Below are positions 35,501 through 46,189 of a stretch of 64,000 bases of DNA, piece by piece. This DNA comes from Agelas oroides. Its lineage: Eukaryota; Porifera; Demospongiae; Agelasida; Agelasidae. The translations under genes were made by a program, and so were the position numbers. How positions within the stretch are numbered: position 1 is the stretch's first letter; every line of letters begins with the position of its first letter. The stretch is from positions 6,800,991 to 6,864,990 of the forward strand of contig OX422197.1 in assembly GCA_949130485.1 (NCBI GenBank), written 5' to 3'. Below the pieces are notes generated by a model. The model ran no database searches. It was not told the DNA's origin and was given only the letters and a program-made list of their open reading frames with translations.

Positions 35501-38500
35501 TGTCTGACATTACCTCTTTAGAAAATGTTTTACAACTGGCAAAACTCAATGCATACAACCTGGCTGTGATTGATATGAATCATGAATTTGCTGACCTTTG
35601 AACCAGCAGTCATTCATGTAGACGCACATAACATTCTGCACATAAATTTCTGGCTTTAGGGTACGACGTGCTTGGCAGCTTAAGTGCCTTTGTAGTAGGG
35701 TACGACGTGCAAGTGTTCCAGTAGTCATTCATGTAGACTCATACATTCTACACATAAATTTCTGACTTTAGAGTGTCACTTGTTAGACAGTTTGATGGGC
35801 CCTTGTCTGTAGTGTATGAATAGACAATTGACAATGGGATGATACATGTACTGTTTCTTGTGTATTCTATTTAATGCTGACCATGCTGTTTGTTTGTGTA
35901 CTTGAACTGTAACTAAGTTTAGTAATAAACTATTTATCTCTCCTCATCTTCTGCGGCCCCTCCCTGTACTTGATTACACACTGTGTTTATAAATGTGGTA
36001 GCAAAGAACTTTGACCTTCCCTCAGTCTCATACCCAGACTACTTAGTCTGGGTATGAGACTAACCTTCCCGTGGGTCATGTAGCTGTTAGATACAAGTGT
36101 ACAGTGAGCGTTGATAGAGTTTCCTCAGTATCTCACATTGTGGTAGGTATAGAGCAAGATGATCATGTAGTAAACAGTATATTGATCATCATGGTGTAAA
36201 CAATGTGTGTCCCACTTGTGACCTAATCCTGCCTTTATCTCCCCTCCAGTGGATACAGGCCTACTCACAGGTATGTACTGTACATGTGTGTTCCTCTTGT
36301 GTACTAATCAGTAGCAGTGTCATGGTAACCAACCACAAGAGTGGGGCTAATGTCATGGTACAATATTGTGGCCCATTGTTCTAGTGGGTGTATCATTATG
36401 AGCCTTAGCGTGTGTAGCTAATTGACAGGGACTTCCCCATCATTGAATGCCATACTGTATCATGACACATGGAATGATATGGGAAGGGGTCTAGCTGTGC
36501 ATGACTTACTGGATCAGTACCTCTCTAGCAATGGCACATAATAGACATTCAGTACACAGAAGTGAAGGAATAGAGTATTTGGATTGATATTTCCCACCGT
36601 ACACCTGTGGAATGTGGTATTGGTAGTTTTGTATGGCTGTGTAGTTGTAGGACTAGAAATGGTCTGTGATATTCATTTCACTTTCATTGTCCACCTCCTC
36701 CTCTCCCTCTCCATTCCCTTCCACTGTAGGAGAAGGAAAAGGCCGAGCAACGACAAAGAGAGCTGGAGGAGGTAAGCCAAGATTGTGTGTCAACAATGGT
36801 GCGCTGGGCTGTACCCCACTTACACCTAGTTGGTAATTTTATGGGTTCCAATTCAAGAAAACACCCAAAGTTAGTGTTTGTGAGAGTTTTGTGGTTTAAT
36901 TTTTATGGTCATGGAATTATTCTACACAACTCGAAAAATCTGACTTTCCACACTTGTGCCAGTCCTGGATAGAAACTGAATATTATTCTGTTGCATATTT
37001 CAAGCTCATCACTGAGTTTGAACCACTGTATTGTTGGATTTCCATTGAGGGTGGGGCTGATCGTAGGTGTATGAATATCTGATGTGTCTGTGAAGTGCAT
37101 ATGAGCCCCGCCCCTAGTGGAAGTCCTGCAATACAGCTCTGTGGCGGTGGACTGTATGAGAGAGTAGAGACAGAGGTACACCTGTGGTGGTGGATACCTG
37201 TTGTAGGAGAGGTGTTCGTGTGTACCAGAGAGCCTGGAAACCATGGGAATCCCTATGGTGTTGTCATATCAAGGTGTACTGGTGTGATTGTCAGGGCCTT
37301 ACCAAGGTGTTTCCCGCAAGGAGATAGACCATGTCCACTCTGATAAAAGTTGGCAGCTAACTTCATTAGCATTTGAACTGTACCATATGTGTTAAACAAG
37401 TTTCTTTTAGCCTCATCTCCAGGCCCCATTTAAAAAATAAGGAATAGGGCCTGGTCATACTTGCAGAAATTCTTATACGTGTTGAGTCAGCAGTCTTTTT
37501 TGGGGTAGACAAATCACATTTGTGCATTACCAATCAATAAGTTCTTGACCGCGTGAGAACACCTATATAAAAATAGGCACCCTGCATGAAAAGGCACCTG
37601 TTAATGCGCTATTGGTGGAAAACAGAAGTGAATTTGCTGATTTGGCTTTTCGAACATAGCGGCTAATTTTCGCCCGTGTCTATCTTCGATTGTAAGCAAG
37701 TTATCGACACGAGATATAGACCAAAAATTTAGGCAAGGCCTCTTGACGAAATATATCCAGGAGTTAGTAAAAACCTCTCACGGATTCATTAGTTCCAAGC
37801 GCTTTGCGTTGGTGGGTGGGGGTTGGCAACAATTGATCGATTGCTGACTATATCTCTGGTTGTATGTAGAAAAGCTATAAACATTGGACAGAAATTAGCA
37901 GAAAAGAACCTCTAGGCCTAAAGTAAATCTCAATTAATCCGTTCCCACACAACTGCACGCTACCAGAAAATTACATGCATTTATTAGCACCCCATCAAAA
38001 TAAGCACCCCTCAAGAATAAGCACCAATTCTGGCTGTTAATTTCGAAATGGGCACCAGTGCTTATTATCCTGATTTTACGGTATATGTGAGTCTTGAATA
38101 GAAGCAGATCTGTTTCATATTTCGAGTGCCTCACCACATTTGAAGCACAGTATCACTGAACTTTCATTATGGGCGGGGCTCATACACACTTCATGGAAAC
38201 ATTAGTTATTCATGCATCTACACGAAGCACGTATGAGCCCCACCCTTAAGGGAAGTTTAGTGATACAGCACTTTGAACACGGCAATGTGCTTGAAACACA
38301 CAATGGAATGATATTTGATTTCTATCCAGGACTGCCACACATAGTGTTACCCTCCTCCTCCCCCCTCATTGTGTTCACTGTTTAGAGGTGTGTCATAATT
38401 AGGAAGTAGTTTGCACATTGTCATCAGTGCAGTACAAGTGGGTGTGGCAGTGAAATAAGCATTCATATCTGATGGGAAGAGGCTAAGTTCACCGTGATCC

Positions 38501-41500
38501 ATGTTGCAGTTACGTAATCTTATTATTTATTTATTTTTAACCATCATGCTGCCGATGGTTAAATACATTGGACCATTCAGTGTGGCTGGTCATGTGAAGT
38601 GGCTTATTGGCCAAATGGTTGAGGGAAAGGGTTAGGACTAGGGTTAGGTTTATGGCTGGGGCCAGGGAATGGACAACATTTTTTCCCTCTGGTCTTATGA
38701 AATGTGATTAACATCTTTGTCTATGTTGGTTCGGTAGTCTCTTCTGGGTATTCAATAAGATGACGTAACCACAACATGGATTGCGGTGAACATAGCCTCT
38801 CCCATATGATGGTAGCAATAAGGTTGGTTGACAAAGCATTTCACCAGCGTCATTCCCAGGCCCCTCCCAAATCTAGTTTGATTGTAGAACAGAGAGGACC
38901 TGAAATAATTAATCACATGGGTGATGTAGAGGATAGAGAGAAGGTAGAGAGGACTTAGTGGAATGTAGGCAGATCGTCAACTGTGCCCACACATGCAGTT
39001 ACGCAATTGACAGTCATGTAGCTGTGTTCTGACAGGGCAGTTTTTTTGAGCAGTGTAGTAGTGAAAGTTTGAGGAAAGCCCGGAAAGGTGCATTCTTTGG
39101 GTTTGTTATCACTTTGAAAGCAATTCTCTAAAGGGTACGTATGGCATTCAATTTGCCAGGTGAGCGAGGAAGTTAGCATAATTTACTAGTTTGTGTACAC
39201 TCACCCATGACTTGCCGTACTACCAGACAATGCAGTGTGGTCCTGTTCAGTCCCCGGCCGTAACACTTTCACAACTAACCAAGTGTATAATTTAGACGAA
39301 ACTTAGGCTCATTCCCAGGTGAGCACCTGGGTCAACAAAACAATCAACAAAGTGTGGGGAATTTGAGTTGTTTGCCTACATGCAGTTAAGTTCTCTCTAC
39401 CTGTGACATTTCTCGATCACGTGTTAAATTTTACCATGCAGGCTTTCCTTTTTAGAATTTTTCATTCACACATGGGAAGGCCTGGGAATGAGGCTAGTAT
39501 ATACTGAATTGGGGTAAACTACATTCACCTCCCCTCACTCTTCCCCCCCAACTCTGAGTGGCTAGTCCCATTCTGTGATGTGCTCATACAACACATCATA
39601 TTGCCCTCCCACCTCATTGTGTTGTGTTTGTAGAGATGCATGTGTTCTAATTAGAGAGTAGTTTACAGTACAGTTGGTGTGGTGTTGAAATCTCTTGATA
39701 TTGCACACACATGGTCAGGATTTTTAGATGGGAGGCACCAGAAACCTGGGGAAGGGTGCAGCAGCTCTGCTGATTTTCAAAGCCTTAGAAGAGCTCAGAT
39801 GACTATGTCCAATCAAGTGGTAGTACTAACCTTGTTTCAGACTGAGAGTATGACACCATATAAGGACATGTCCATGACATTATCATGTGTCCCAGCTCCA
39901 TCATGCGTTGTTTAACACACTGTCACAAACGTAGCCTCGGTTCTTCCCGCTACCCCTCCAGGAGAGCCTGGGAACAAGACTATCATGAAGTAGTACCAAC
40001 CATGCTCTGCACCAGCAAATCAAACACAACAGTGACACTTACTGATGGTAGAGTTTATGTGATGCAGGGCATATCATATAGAATTTTTGGCCCTCCAAAG
40101 TGGGGTTCGTACGAAACCCCTCACTCCCCTCCCCTTTCCTCTCTGTGGGCTCAATTCTACTGATGTCACTCCCACAACATAGAAATGACAGAATGTACAT
40201 TCATACATCTGCTAGTAGCAGTGAAGTTAGTGGGATGGGATGGATAGAACATTTTATTAAGTACCAAATTTGAGGATTGTATTCATGTGCCCTCCCACCT
40301 CAAATGTTAACTCTAGATTATGAATACACAATCTGAGAAGGTGCATAGTGAGGAAGGTTTCCAGGAAATTCTCTTTAGAGAAGGCACAAACAAATTTAGA
40401 TCAAGATTGGTTTTGTTGCTGGTTTCACATGCTGAATTTTATGGACTTGTCACACACACGAATTGCCGTTCAGGGTAGCCGTTGTGCTGTGATGATGAGC
40501 AGATTTGTATAAACCTATATAGTAGGGTATGCTGGTGGATAGCAAGCCAGATACAGGCTGAGCATATGTATCACTAGTAGCTAATGACATGTCTTCACTT
40601 GGATTGAGCTTGAGTAGTAATTACTCTAGATGTAGCCAAAGTACAAACATTTACCAATGTCTTCCCTCCCTCCCTCCCTCCCTCCCTCCCAATAATCTTG
40701 CATGTGTCCTCCGAATGCACACAACTCACACACACACACACACATGCAGGCACACACACGCACACTTGCACACACGCACACTTGCACACACACACACACG
40801 CACACAAATTCCGCACACGCAAGCACACGGACACACACACATATACAAAGACACACAGACACAGACACACGCGCACACACACAAAGATATGCACGCACAC
40901 ACACACACACAGATACACATGCACACACACACACACACACACAAGTTCAACCAAAAGAACATTCCACTAAGTATCCAATACCCAATATCCTACATGTGTG
41001 TGTCCCCTTTCCGCCCCCTCCTTCCTCCCCTCTCCCTGTCCCTCCTCTCCTCCCTTCCCCTCCTTCCTCCCTCCCCCCTCCCCCACTCCTTTCCCCCTCC
41101 TTTCTACCCCCTCCTCCCACTCCTCTCCTTCCTCTCAGAGTAGCTCAGGATATCCTTTTAAGGTTATTGAGTGCATTCCTGAGACAATTTAGCACATTTA
41201 CACTGCTGCTTCCTTCATGATTTACACTTTGGGATTGGGCTCTGATATTTGATAATATTGACCAATTTTTGGATATGATATTGTCCCACTGGAACTGCTG
41301 CTTCTTGATTTACACTTGGGGGTTAGGCTCTCCCCACTCCTTCCTCGCCTTTCCACCCACTCCTTCCTTCCCCTGCCCCCAGTCCTTCCTCTCCCCTCCC
41401 CCCACTCCTTCCTCCCCCCTGCCTCCACTCCTTCCTCTCCCCTCCCCCCACTCCTTCCTCTCCCCTCCCCCCACTCCTTCCTCTCCCCTGTCCCCACTCC

Positions 41501-44196
41501 TTCCTCTCCCCTCCCCCCACTCCTTCCTCTCCCCTCCTCCCACTCCTTCCTCCCCCCTCCCCCCACTCCTTCCTCCCCCCTCCCCCCACTCCTTCCTCCC
41601 CCCTACCCCCACTCCTTAGTCTCATGCCCAGGCCCCACCTGAGAGGGTCTGGTGACATTCGACCAATCCCTCGGGCTTTATTAACATTGATTGCTTTCTG
41701 CGGAGAATTTTCCAACCATCAATCACATTGCAGAAAACACAATCTGTAGTGCAACACCGGAAATCCTTGGCTACTTCAGCATGATGACACAGCACATTTT
41801 GGGCATATAAATTAGTTATCAGTTTGCAACTATGCATACACTAAGCTTTGAATTGTTAATTAACAAAGCCTGAGGAGTCAGCTGAATGTAACCAGACCCT
41901 CTCCTCGCAGTTGGGGTCTGGGCACGAGACTACCCACTCCTATCCTCCCTACCCCCTCCATGCCCACTCCTTCCTCCCCCCTCCTCCCACTCCTCTCCTT
42001 CCTGTCAGAGTAGCTCAGAATATCCTTTAAGGCCACTGATAGCATTCCTGAGCCAATTTAGCACTCCTTCCTCCCCCCTCTGTGCCCACTCCTCCCACTT
42101 CCATACGTGCCCCCTCCTTCCACCCACTTCTTCCTCCCCCCTCCCCCACTCCTTCCCCGCCCACTCCCCAATCCTTCCCCTCTCCCCACTCCTCCCCCCC
42201 ACTCCTCTTCTCCCCCTTCTGTGCCCCCTCCCTCTTGAGAAGCTCAGAATATTCTTTTAAGGTCATTGATTGCAGTTTTGAGCCAGATTTACACTTTGAG
42301 ATTGGGCTCTATTTATCAAGATATTTTTAACCAACCTTTTGGATGTGATATTGTTCCACCCTCCTGTCCCGGCCTTCTCCTTTTCTCCTCCCCCCTTTTT
42401 CTCTCTCCTCTCCACCTTATGCTCTCCCTCCCTCTCTTCCTCCCCACCTCCTTCCTCTCTTTCCCTCCCCCTTCCTCCTCCTCCTCCTTTCTCCCCTCCT
42501 TTCCTCTTCCTCCTCCTCCTCCTCCTCCCCTCTTTCTCCCTTTTTCTCCCCTTTCTCCCTTTCCTCCTTCCCCTTTCCTCTCCTCCTTCTCCCACCCACT
42601 TCCCCCCCCCCCCCCCCCCGTTCTTTTTCTCTTCCCCATGTTTCTTTCCCGTTCTCTCCTCCCTCTCAGAGGAGCTCAGAATATTCTTTTAAGGTCATTG
42701 ATTACATTCCTGAGCCAATTTAGCACATTTACACTGCTGCTTCCTTCATGATTTACACTTGGGGATTGGGCTCTATTCATCATGATATTTGATATTTTTG
42801 ACCAACTTTTTGGATGATATTGTCCCACCCTCCTGTCCCAGCCTTCCCCTTTTCTTCTCCCCCCTTTCCCTCTCTCCCTCTCTCCTCTCCACCTTACCCT
42901 CTCCCTCCCTCTCTTCTTCCCTACCTCCTCTCTTCCCCTCCCCCTTCCTCCTTTCTCCTCTCCCTTCCTCTTCCTCCTTCCCTCTTTCTCCTCCTCCTCC
43001 CCTCTTTCTCCCTTTTTCTCCCCTTTCTCCCTTTCCTCTCCCCCTTCTCCCCCCCACTCCCCCCACCCTTCTTTTTCTCTTCCCCATGTTTCTTTCCCGT
43101 TCTCTCCTCCCTTTCTTTTCCCATCCGGCCATCTCCCTCCCCTTTCCCTTCCCTCTCCCCTTACCCGTTTCCTCTCCACTCCATCCTCTTCCCCCTTTCC
43201 CATCACATCCTTATTCACCCCCCCCCCCCCCCCCCCCCCCCCACTTCTCCCCTTCCGCCCTTCCCTTCAAACAGTAGCACTTAAATTTGCAGCAATATCA
43301 TTACTTTTTTTGACAACCACCATGATATAATGATTAGCCGCAGCATTTTTTCCTCACAGGCAGCCTTCAGTAATTTCAATGATGGTTTTCCAATCAGTTT
43401 CGGTAGCAAATCCCCTCTTTCCACAGCATGCTGACCATTCAGACAATGGGTTAAAATGGTCTAGAGGATAATTATAGTCCCTGCCTTCTAAATGGAATGC
43501 TGTTCAGAGCCAATTATTGCTAAATGCTTACATTGAAAAGCAGTGATACAATATGAGGCTAGTGTGTACAAGTGTGACCCACTATCAACTTTAGTGTTTG
43601 ATGACATTGTGAGGGGGTGGGATGTGTGTGGACGTACATGTATTACATGATTCAATGTATGTATTGATGGAAGTGTACCGCCTAAAGAAAAAGAAAAGTG
43701 ACCAAATTTGACATTGAGCTTTAGGTTAATTGGAGGTTGCCCACAGTTGAGTGTCCTCACACTGGAGTATGGTGTAACTTTGTAGCAGAAGTGTCCCAGT
43801 GTGAGTACAGACCTACATTGCTGTAATGGTATCAAGCTTGTGTGGAGGGATACATGTCAGAGGTGCTCTTTGTTCTCTCCTCAGGAAAAGGCATCAATTC
43901 AGCAGGAGATAACAGGCCATCTCAGTCACAGAGAATTGGAGGTAAAATTGAGTGAGATGGAGGGGGAGATCAAGAGGGCTAAACAGGAGCAAGAAGAATG
44001 GCAGGAGGCTATAGACCGGCATAAGCAAGCACTCCAGTATACATCTCAAGAGCAAGATGAAGGTAGGACACATGTGTATTGGCACCAGTCATGTTCAAAG
44101 AACATGTGTAAAATTGTACTTCTGATTATAGTAATCAGTTTAATAGTTTCAGTAATAGTTTCCTACCGCAGACCCTCTAATCATGCGTCACTCTAA
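29565..44196 (+). CDS. Coiled-coil, tail-anchored protein built from very short exons
   Basis: Exons between GT-AG sites, all multiples of three and phase 0: 29565-29618, 29801-29845, 30293-30325, 32293-32337, 32478-32501 (24 nt), 36250-36270 (21 nt), 36730-36771. The terminal exon is 43885-44196. The peptide runs from [17 protein letters not shown] through [11 protein letters not shown] and [14 protein letters not shown] to a Glu/Lys/Gln-rich heptad region ([20 protein letters not shown]). It closes with one hydrophobic span, [18 protein letters not shown], and nine polar residues. That is the layout of a C-tail-anchored membrane protein with a cytosolic coiled coil. A good donor (gtagga at 44063) lies before the membrane span; using it would give a form without the anchor. 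The first exon is not fixed; it may join the gene at 24415. The family is not recognised. Introns reach 7 kb. Confidence 0.5.
30370..30739. mobile_element. TAGCCTC-family MITE, about 370 bp
   Basis: The ends TACCCTCGTACCCAGGCC and GACCTGGGTACAAGGCTA fit the family. No flanking duplication is evident. It is intronic. Confidence 0.5.
30906..31251. mobile_element. TAGCCTC-family MITE, 346 bp
   Basis: The ends are TAGCCTCATTCACAG and GGCCTGGGAACGAGACTA. The flanks ATGAATTTG and AGGAACTTG agree at 7 of 9 positions. The inner part matches 62371-62806 (TCATTGTTCAGTA; ATGATGAGATCTCCCAGG). Confidence 0.7.
31487..31780. repeat. Direct duplication within intron
   Basis: 31487-31575 and 31692-31780 share TTTTCAGC..TTTTT, CCCTGCA..(A/G)(A/G)CTGTCCTC and CAGA(C/T)GGCAAAATC blocks in order. 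Confidence 0.65.
32050..32195. repeat. Three tandem units of about 50 bp
   Basis: Units carry GTTCA(T/C)GAT..TACTGATGGTCCCAT followed by GTAGTAT(T/C)AGGTACCGCTA. The third is partial. Confidence 0.8.
32771..33614. mobile_element. Non-autonomous DNA element, 844 bp
   Basis: The left end CATAGATAATAGAGC and the right end (same sequence inverted, CTCTATTATCTATG) extend into a shared GGATTGGAAACGG(G)CAA block, giving inverted repeats of about 40 bp. GTTCCAT flanks both sides as a 7-bp duplication. The short open frames inside show no transposase. It lies in the intron between 32501 and 36250. Confidence 0.75.
33672..33737. repeat. Perfect tandem pair, about 32 bp
   Basis: AGTCCATTTTTATCTGTCTT and the following GCTTCTGGAACT occur twice in a row. 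Confidence 0.9.
33971..34330. mobile_element. MITE with TA ends, Tc1/mariner-like
   Basis: CTGTATAGTGGGTATTTTTCG at the left and CGAAAAATACCTGCTATACGG at the right are inverted repeats, each next to a TA. Inner CGAAAATTTAACCCGCG and AAAAATTAACCCACG blocks also pair. TA duplication and this end type fit the mariner superfamily. No transposase is present. Confidence 0.75.
34345..34490 (-). mobile_element. tRNA-derived SINE, minus strand
   Basis: On the minus strand a tRNA-like head begins GGTCCTAGCAGCTTAGTGG (A box), then GAGTGTCTGACTAG, and GAGTTCAAATCTC (B box). A body with CCCAGATGTTTCCC and CTCAGCACTTGCATCAC follows. The loop and stem do not make a good tRNA, so I call a SINE rather than a tRNA gene. 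Confidence 0.6.
34575..34690 (+). mobile_element. SINE fragment, plus strand
   Basis: The B box and body of the same SINE type (GGTCTTGGGTTGAAATCCCA, CCCAGATATTTTCCG, CTCAGCACTTCCGTCAC) lie on the plus strand, 85 bp from the minus-strand copy. The head is missing. Confidence 0.55.
34957..35045. mobile_element. TAGCCTC-family MITE, 89 bp
   Basis: The ends TAGCCTCGTTCCCAGGCC and GCCTGTGGAGGAGGCTA are flanked by perfect 9-bp duplications ACTAACAAG. Confidence 0.85.
35046..36021. other. Intron spacer with a direct duplication
   Basis: About 35607-35690 and 35712-35800 share GTCATTCATGTAGAC, CACATAAATTTCTG and CTTTAG(G/A)GT blocks; inside the first, GGGTACGACGTGC occurs twice. Nothing else is recognised. 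Confidence 0.6.
36023..36062. mobile_element. 40-bp palindromic MITE
   Basis: CAGTCTCATACCCAGACTA meets its complement AGTCTGGGTATGAGACTA almost directly. The flanks ACCTTCCCT and ACCTTCCCG match at 8 of 9 bases. The insert is essentially two family ends with nothing between. Confidence 0.85.
36950..37145. repeat. GC-box foldback, copy A
   Basis: The inner arms are GTATTGTTGGATTTCCATTG + AGGGTGGGGCTGATCGTA and CATATGAGCCCCGCCCCTAG + TGGAAGTCCTGCAATAC. The outer part shares GTCCTGGATAGAAACTGAAT with copy B at 38090-38345 in inverse order. It sits in the 7-kb intron. Confidence 0.65.
37407..37540. repeat. TAGCCTCATCTCCAGG-type repeat
   Basis: GGGCCTGGTCATACTTGCAG followed by GTTGAGTCAGCAG and TAGACAAATCACATTTG recurs inverted at about 49195-49300. 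A further relative starts at 44540. It is a related MITE group with its right end not fixed. Confidence 0.55.
37560..38083. mobile_element. Repeat with AAGCACC motifs, partial
   Basis: 37575-37600 has AAAATAGGCACCCTGC and AAAAGGCACC. 37985-38083 has repeated TAGCACCCC / TAAGCACC blocks and ends in GATTTTACGGTA, an end motif seen on many invertebrate MITEs. The left boundary is unclear. Confidence 0.4.
38090..38345. repeat. GC-box foldback, copy B
   Basis: The arms 38149-38196 and 38228-38272 pair (ACTTTCATTATGGGCGGGGC against GAGCCCCACCCTTAAGGG). Outer blocks with CATTTGAAGCA / CACTTTGAACA also face each other. The consensus core GGGCGGGGCTCATAC resembles a GC box. Confidence 0.65.
39304..39496. 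mobile_element. TAGCCTC-family MITE, 193 bp
   Basis: The ends are TAGGCTCATTCCCAGG and GGCCTGGGAATGAGGCTA. A small inner hairpin CCCAGGTGAGCACCTGGG lies next to the left end. The flanks do not show a clear duplication. Confidence 0.6.
39932..39982. mobile_element. 51-bp TAGCCTC-family insert
   Basis: TAGCCTCGGTTCTTCCCGC and GAGAGCCTGGGAACAAGACTA are imperfect inverted ends with only a few bases between. No flanking duplication is readable, so it is less certain than the 40- and 55-bp copies. Confidence 0.5.
40652..40945. repeat. (CCCT)n and interrupted (CA)n microsatellites
   Basis: 40662-40690 is CCCT repeated, and 40728-40945 is CA with TG, GC and short inserts such as AAATTCCGC. The long open frames here (His-Thr or Cys-Val runs) are artefacts. 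Confidence 0.95.
40990..43265. repeat. 2.2-kb pyrimidine-rich composite satellite
   Basis: The plus strand is almost all C and T except for four copies of a normal-composition core. The cores lie at about 41137-41288, 42006-42063 (partial), 42234-42360 and 42667-42829. Each begins near AGCTCAGAATAT(C/T)CTTTTAAGG and the long ones end near GATATTGT(C/T)CCACC. Between them are units such as CACTCCTTCCTCTCCCCTCC (about 22 bp, 41330-41612) and C runs at 42602-42619 and 43219-43241. It lies wholly inside the intron 36772-43884. Confidence 0.85.
41617..41932. mobile_element. TAGTCTC-family MITE, 316 bp, copy 2
   Basis: The ends TAGTCTCATGCCCAGGCC and GGTCTGGGCACGAGACTA are flanked by CCCACTCCT on both sides. 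The flanks are themselves part of the pyrimidine repeat, so the duplication is less decisive. The body matches 20371-20685. Confidence 0.85.
43266..43884. other. Intron end without features
   Basis: I see no repeat or exon that I can support here. Confidence 0.5.
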
Positions 44197-44249
44197 TCTC
44201 AAACCGAGGATTTCCAATAATGGGTTACTCCACTGAGACTAATTTGCTA

Positions 44250-44495
44250 CAAGAGCACATAAGAACTGGTGGCTTGTGTAAAAGCGTGTAACTCCAATAG
44301 AAGCCTGTAGTCTGGTCAAAATTATTGAACCGTACTAAAAATAGAACACCTGGTCACGTGCTTAGCAACAATGCCTTATGATCCATGCACCATGCCCAGT
44401 ACGTATGTGTTACTATTTTTAGTACTGGCGGTAAATTCCAACTGGTTTTCAAATTTTATAGAGTTACTCTAGCCGCCCGTTCTTATGCACTCTTG
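44250..44495. mobile_element. MITE, second copy of the 12.6-kb family
   Basis: The ends CAAGAGCACATAAGAA and TTCTTATGCACTCTTG enclose GGTGGCTTGTG / CTCTAGCCGCC. The body matches 12641-12891. TTGCTA flanks both sides, a 6-bp duplication. It lies 54 bp after the stop of the coiled-coil gene. Confidence 0.75.
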
Positions 44496-45329
44496 TTGCT
44501 ATTATTGTATTACACAAGAACTGCCTTAGAACTACATGTATCCTCGTTGCCAGGCCCATCTGAAAATCAGGAAAGGGCATGGTCACAGTCCCATATGTGC
44601 TGAGTCAGCATTATGTAGCAAAGAACAATGATTACATACCTTACATGAGACCATTTGGTAGCCAGCTACTGTTGATAATGGTGGTACAGAGTGTGTGAAA
44701 AGACCTTGCCAAGGGGTGACTAGAGGCTACTCCTGGAAGGTGAGAGTAGCAGTCCAAGCACAAAGTTTAGAAATTTGAGGCCTACAGGAAGTCTTCTAGC
44801 CTAGTTTCCAGTCTTGAAACAAGGGTACCATAGAATTTCTAATAATTCGTACACCCTATTAATTCGTACACCCCCCTTTTCAGGGAAAAATGGTAATTTA
44901 CGTACTCTAATTCATTCATACACGTAAAAATGAAATTATTATTCTGTACAGCGGAAGAGCGTTTGAGCACAAGCAGAGCATTTCCAACGTCCACAAATGC
45001 GAATGAACACATTCTTTTGGCTCTTGGTTCTGATCGTAAGGGCAGGGACAATGTCGAAATAAGCCGGCGTAGGGGTCAGTCCGCGTGTTCCTGCAGGTTT
45101 ATTCGTGTGAAGCCTCGCGAGACTAACATTCAGCGAATGCTGTAAGTTCATTCTTCGATGTTGGCTAAGAGTTTTAGTGCGACTGACATGTTTATGTGAA
45201 GTGTAAGTTGTCAAGGTGCTCGCCCAGCGTAGGCATATATATATGTATGCACGTAGATCGAAGCCAAAGTTGCTTGTTACTAGTTGTTATACATGATGGC
45301 AGCTAACTGAAGCTAGAAAAGTACCTGAG
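44496..45329. other. Spacer
   Basis: 44840-44875 repeats TAATTCGTACACCC. 44930-45145 is an open plus-strand frame (72 codons, Arg/Ser rich) in CpG-containing DNA with a CTGTAAGTTC donor-like end. I cannot support it as a gene. Confidence 0.35.
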
Positions 45330-45717
45330 GGTGGGGGTCTGGTCACACTTGCAAACTTGTGAAAGGCTGTTTTGGTCACACTTGTAACCTTCTCGTAAGC
45401 ACTGACCTAGCATAGAGTTAGTCTAGTGAGTTAGATCCTCTCTTTGTGTGGGCTAATGACTACAGAGGTGGGCAATGTATGGAGACCAAGAGTTTAACAC
45501 AGGTATTCGTCATTTGTCACATGACTACACACGAGTAGCTTGTGAACTTCTTAAAAGGCTGTTTCAGAGGTACAAAAGAGTTTCTTCAAAAAGAAAAGAG
45601 ATTTGTCATGTCTTATTGGAATATTCCAGAAAGTTATCTTGCCTGTCACAGAAGTGACCAAACAAAATACGTTCAACACACGCAGGAAGGTTGCAAGTGT
45701 GACCTGTAGCCCCAACC
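45330..45717. mobile_element. MITE with GGTCACACTTGCAA ends
   Basis: GGTGGGGGTCTGGTCACACTTGCAA-type left end and GTTGCAAGTGTGACCTGTAG-type right end are inverted repeats of about 28 bp. The 60-codon open frame inside is not convincing. Confidence 0.6.
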
Positions 45718-46189
45718 TTCCCTGTTTTGTTTAAGATACAGGCCTGGGAACTATGTAAAGGTTTCTTTTACCTCTATTTGTAATTTTTTTTGCAGTGTAC
45801 TTACACATGTGCACCTTGCTCTGTGTGTGTCCCATCAGCAATGAAAAACCACAACTACCCATGTGATTAGATGTGTAAAACACATGCAAATTAGAAGATG
45901 TACCATACACACTCGCTAATATGCCTATTGCAGTGAATGCACAGTCACCCTCCCTCTCTTTTACCCCTAAGTTCTTACAAAGGTCATTTTTCACTTGTTT
46001 AATTACCCTGTGGTGAGCACCTTGTAGAATGTCTTGTGTACTAGGTTGAAAGCTGGTTTGCAGTTTAACTTAGCAAACACAGTTATCAATTGTTATCACA
46101 TGTTCTCATGTACACACTGAACCTCAAGCCTCATTTGCAGGCCACCATCCAGATTTTGTGTTTGCAGTGTAAAACTTGGTTTGTCTCCT
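45718..46189. other. Spacer without a recognised feature
   Basis: No gene or repeat supported. Confidence 0.4.

Larger units (their letters stand above)
38346..40640. other. Intron spacer with MITE ends
   Basis: No exon is supported. TAGCCTC-family ends occur near 38847 (GTCATTCCCAGGCCCCTCCC) and in the two elements listed at 39304 and 39932. Confidence 0.45.

Noticed and set aside
40589-43284. Long Ser/Pro/Leu or Gly/Arg/Glu frames on both strands
   Set aside because: They are translations of the pyrimidine tract and the CA microsatellite.
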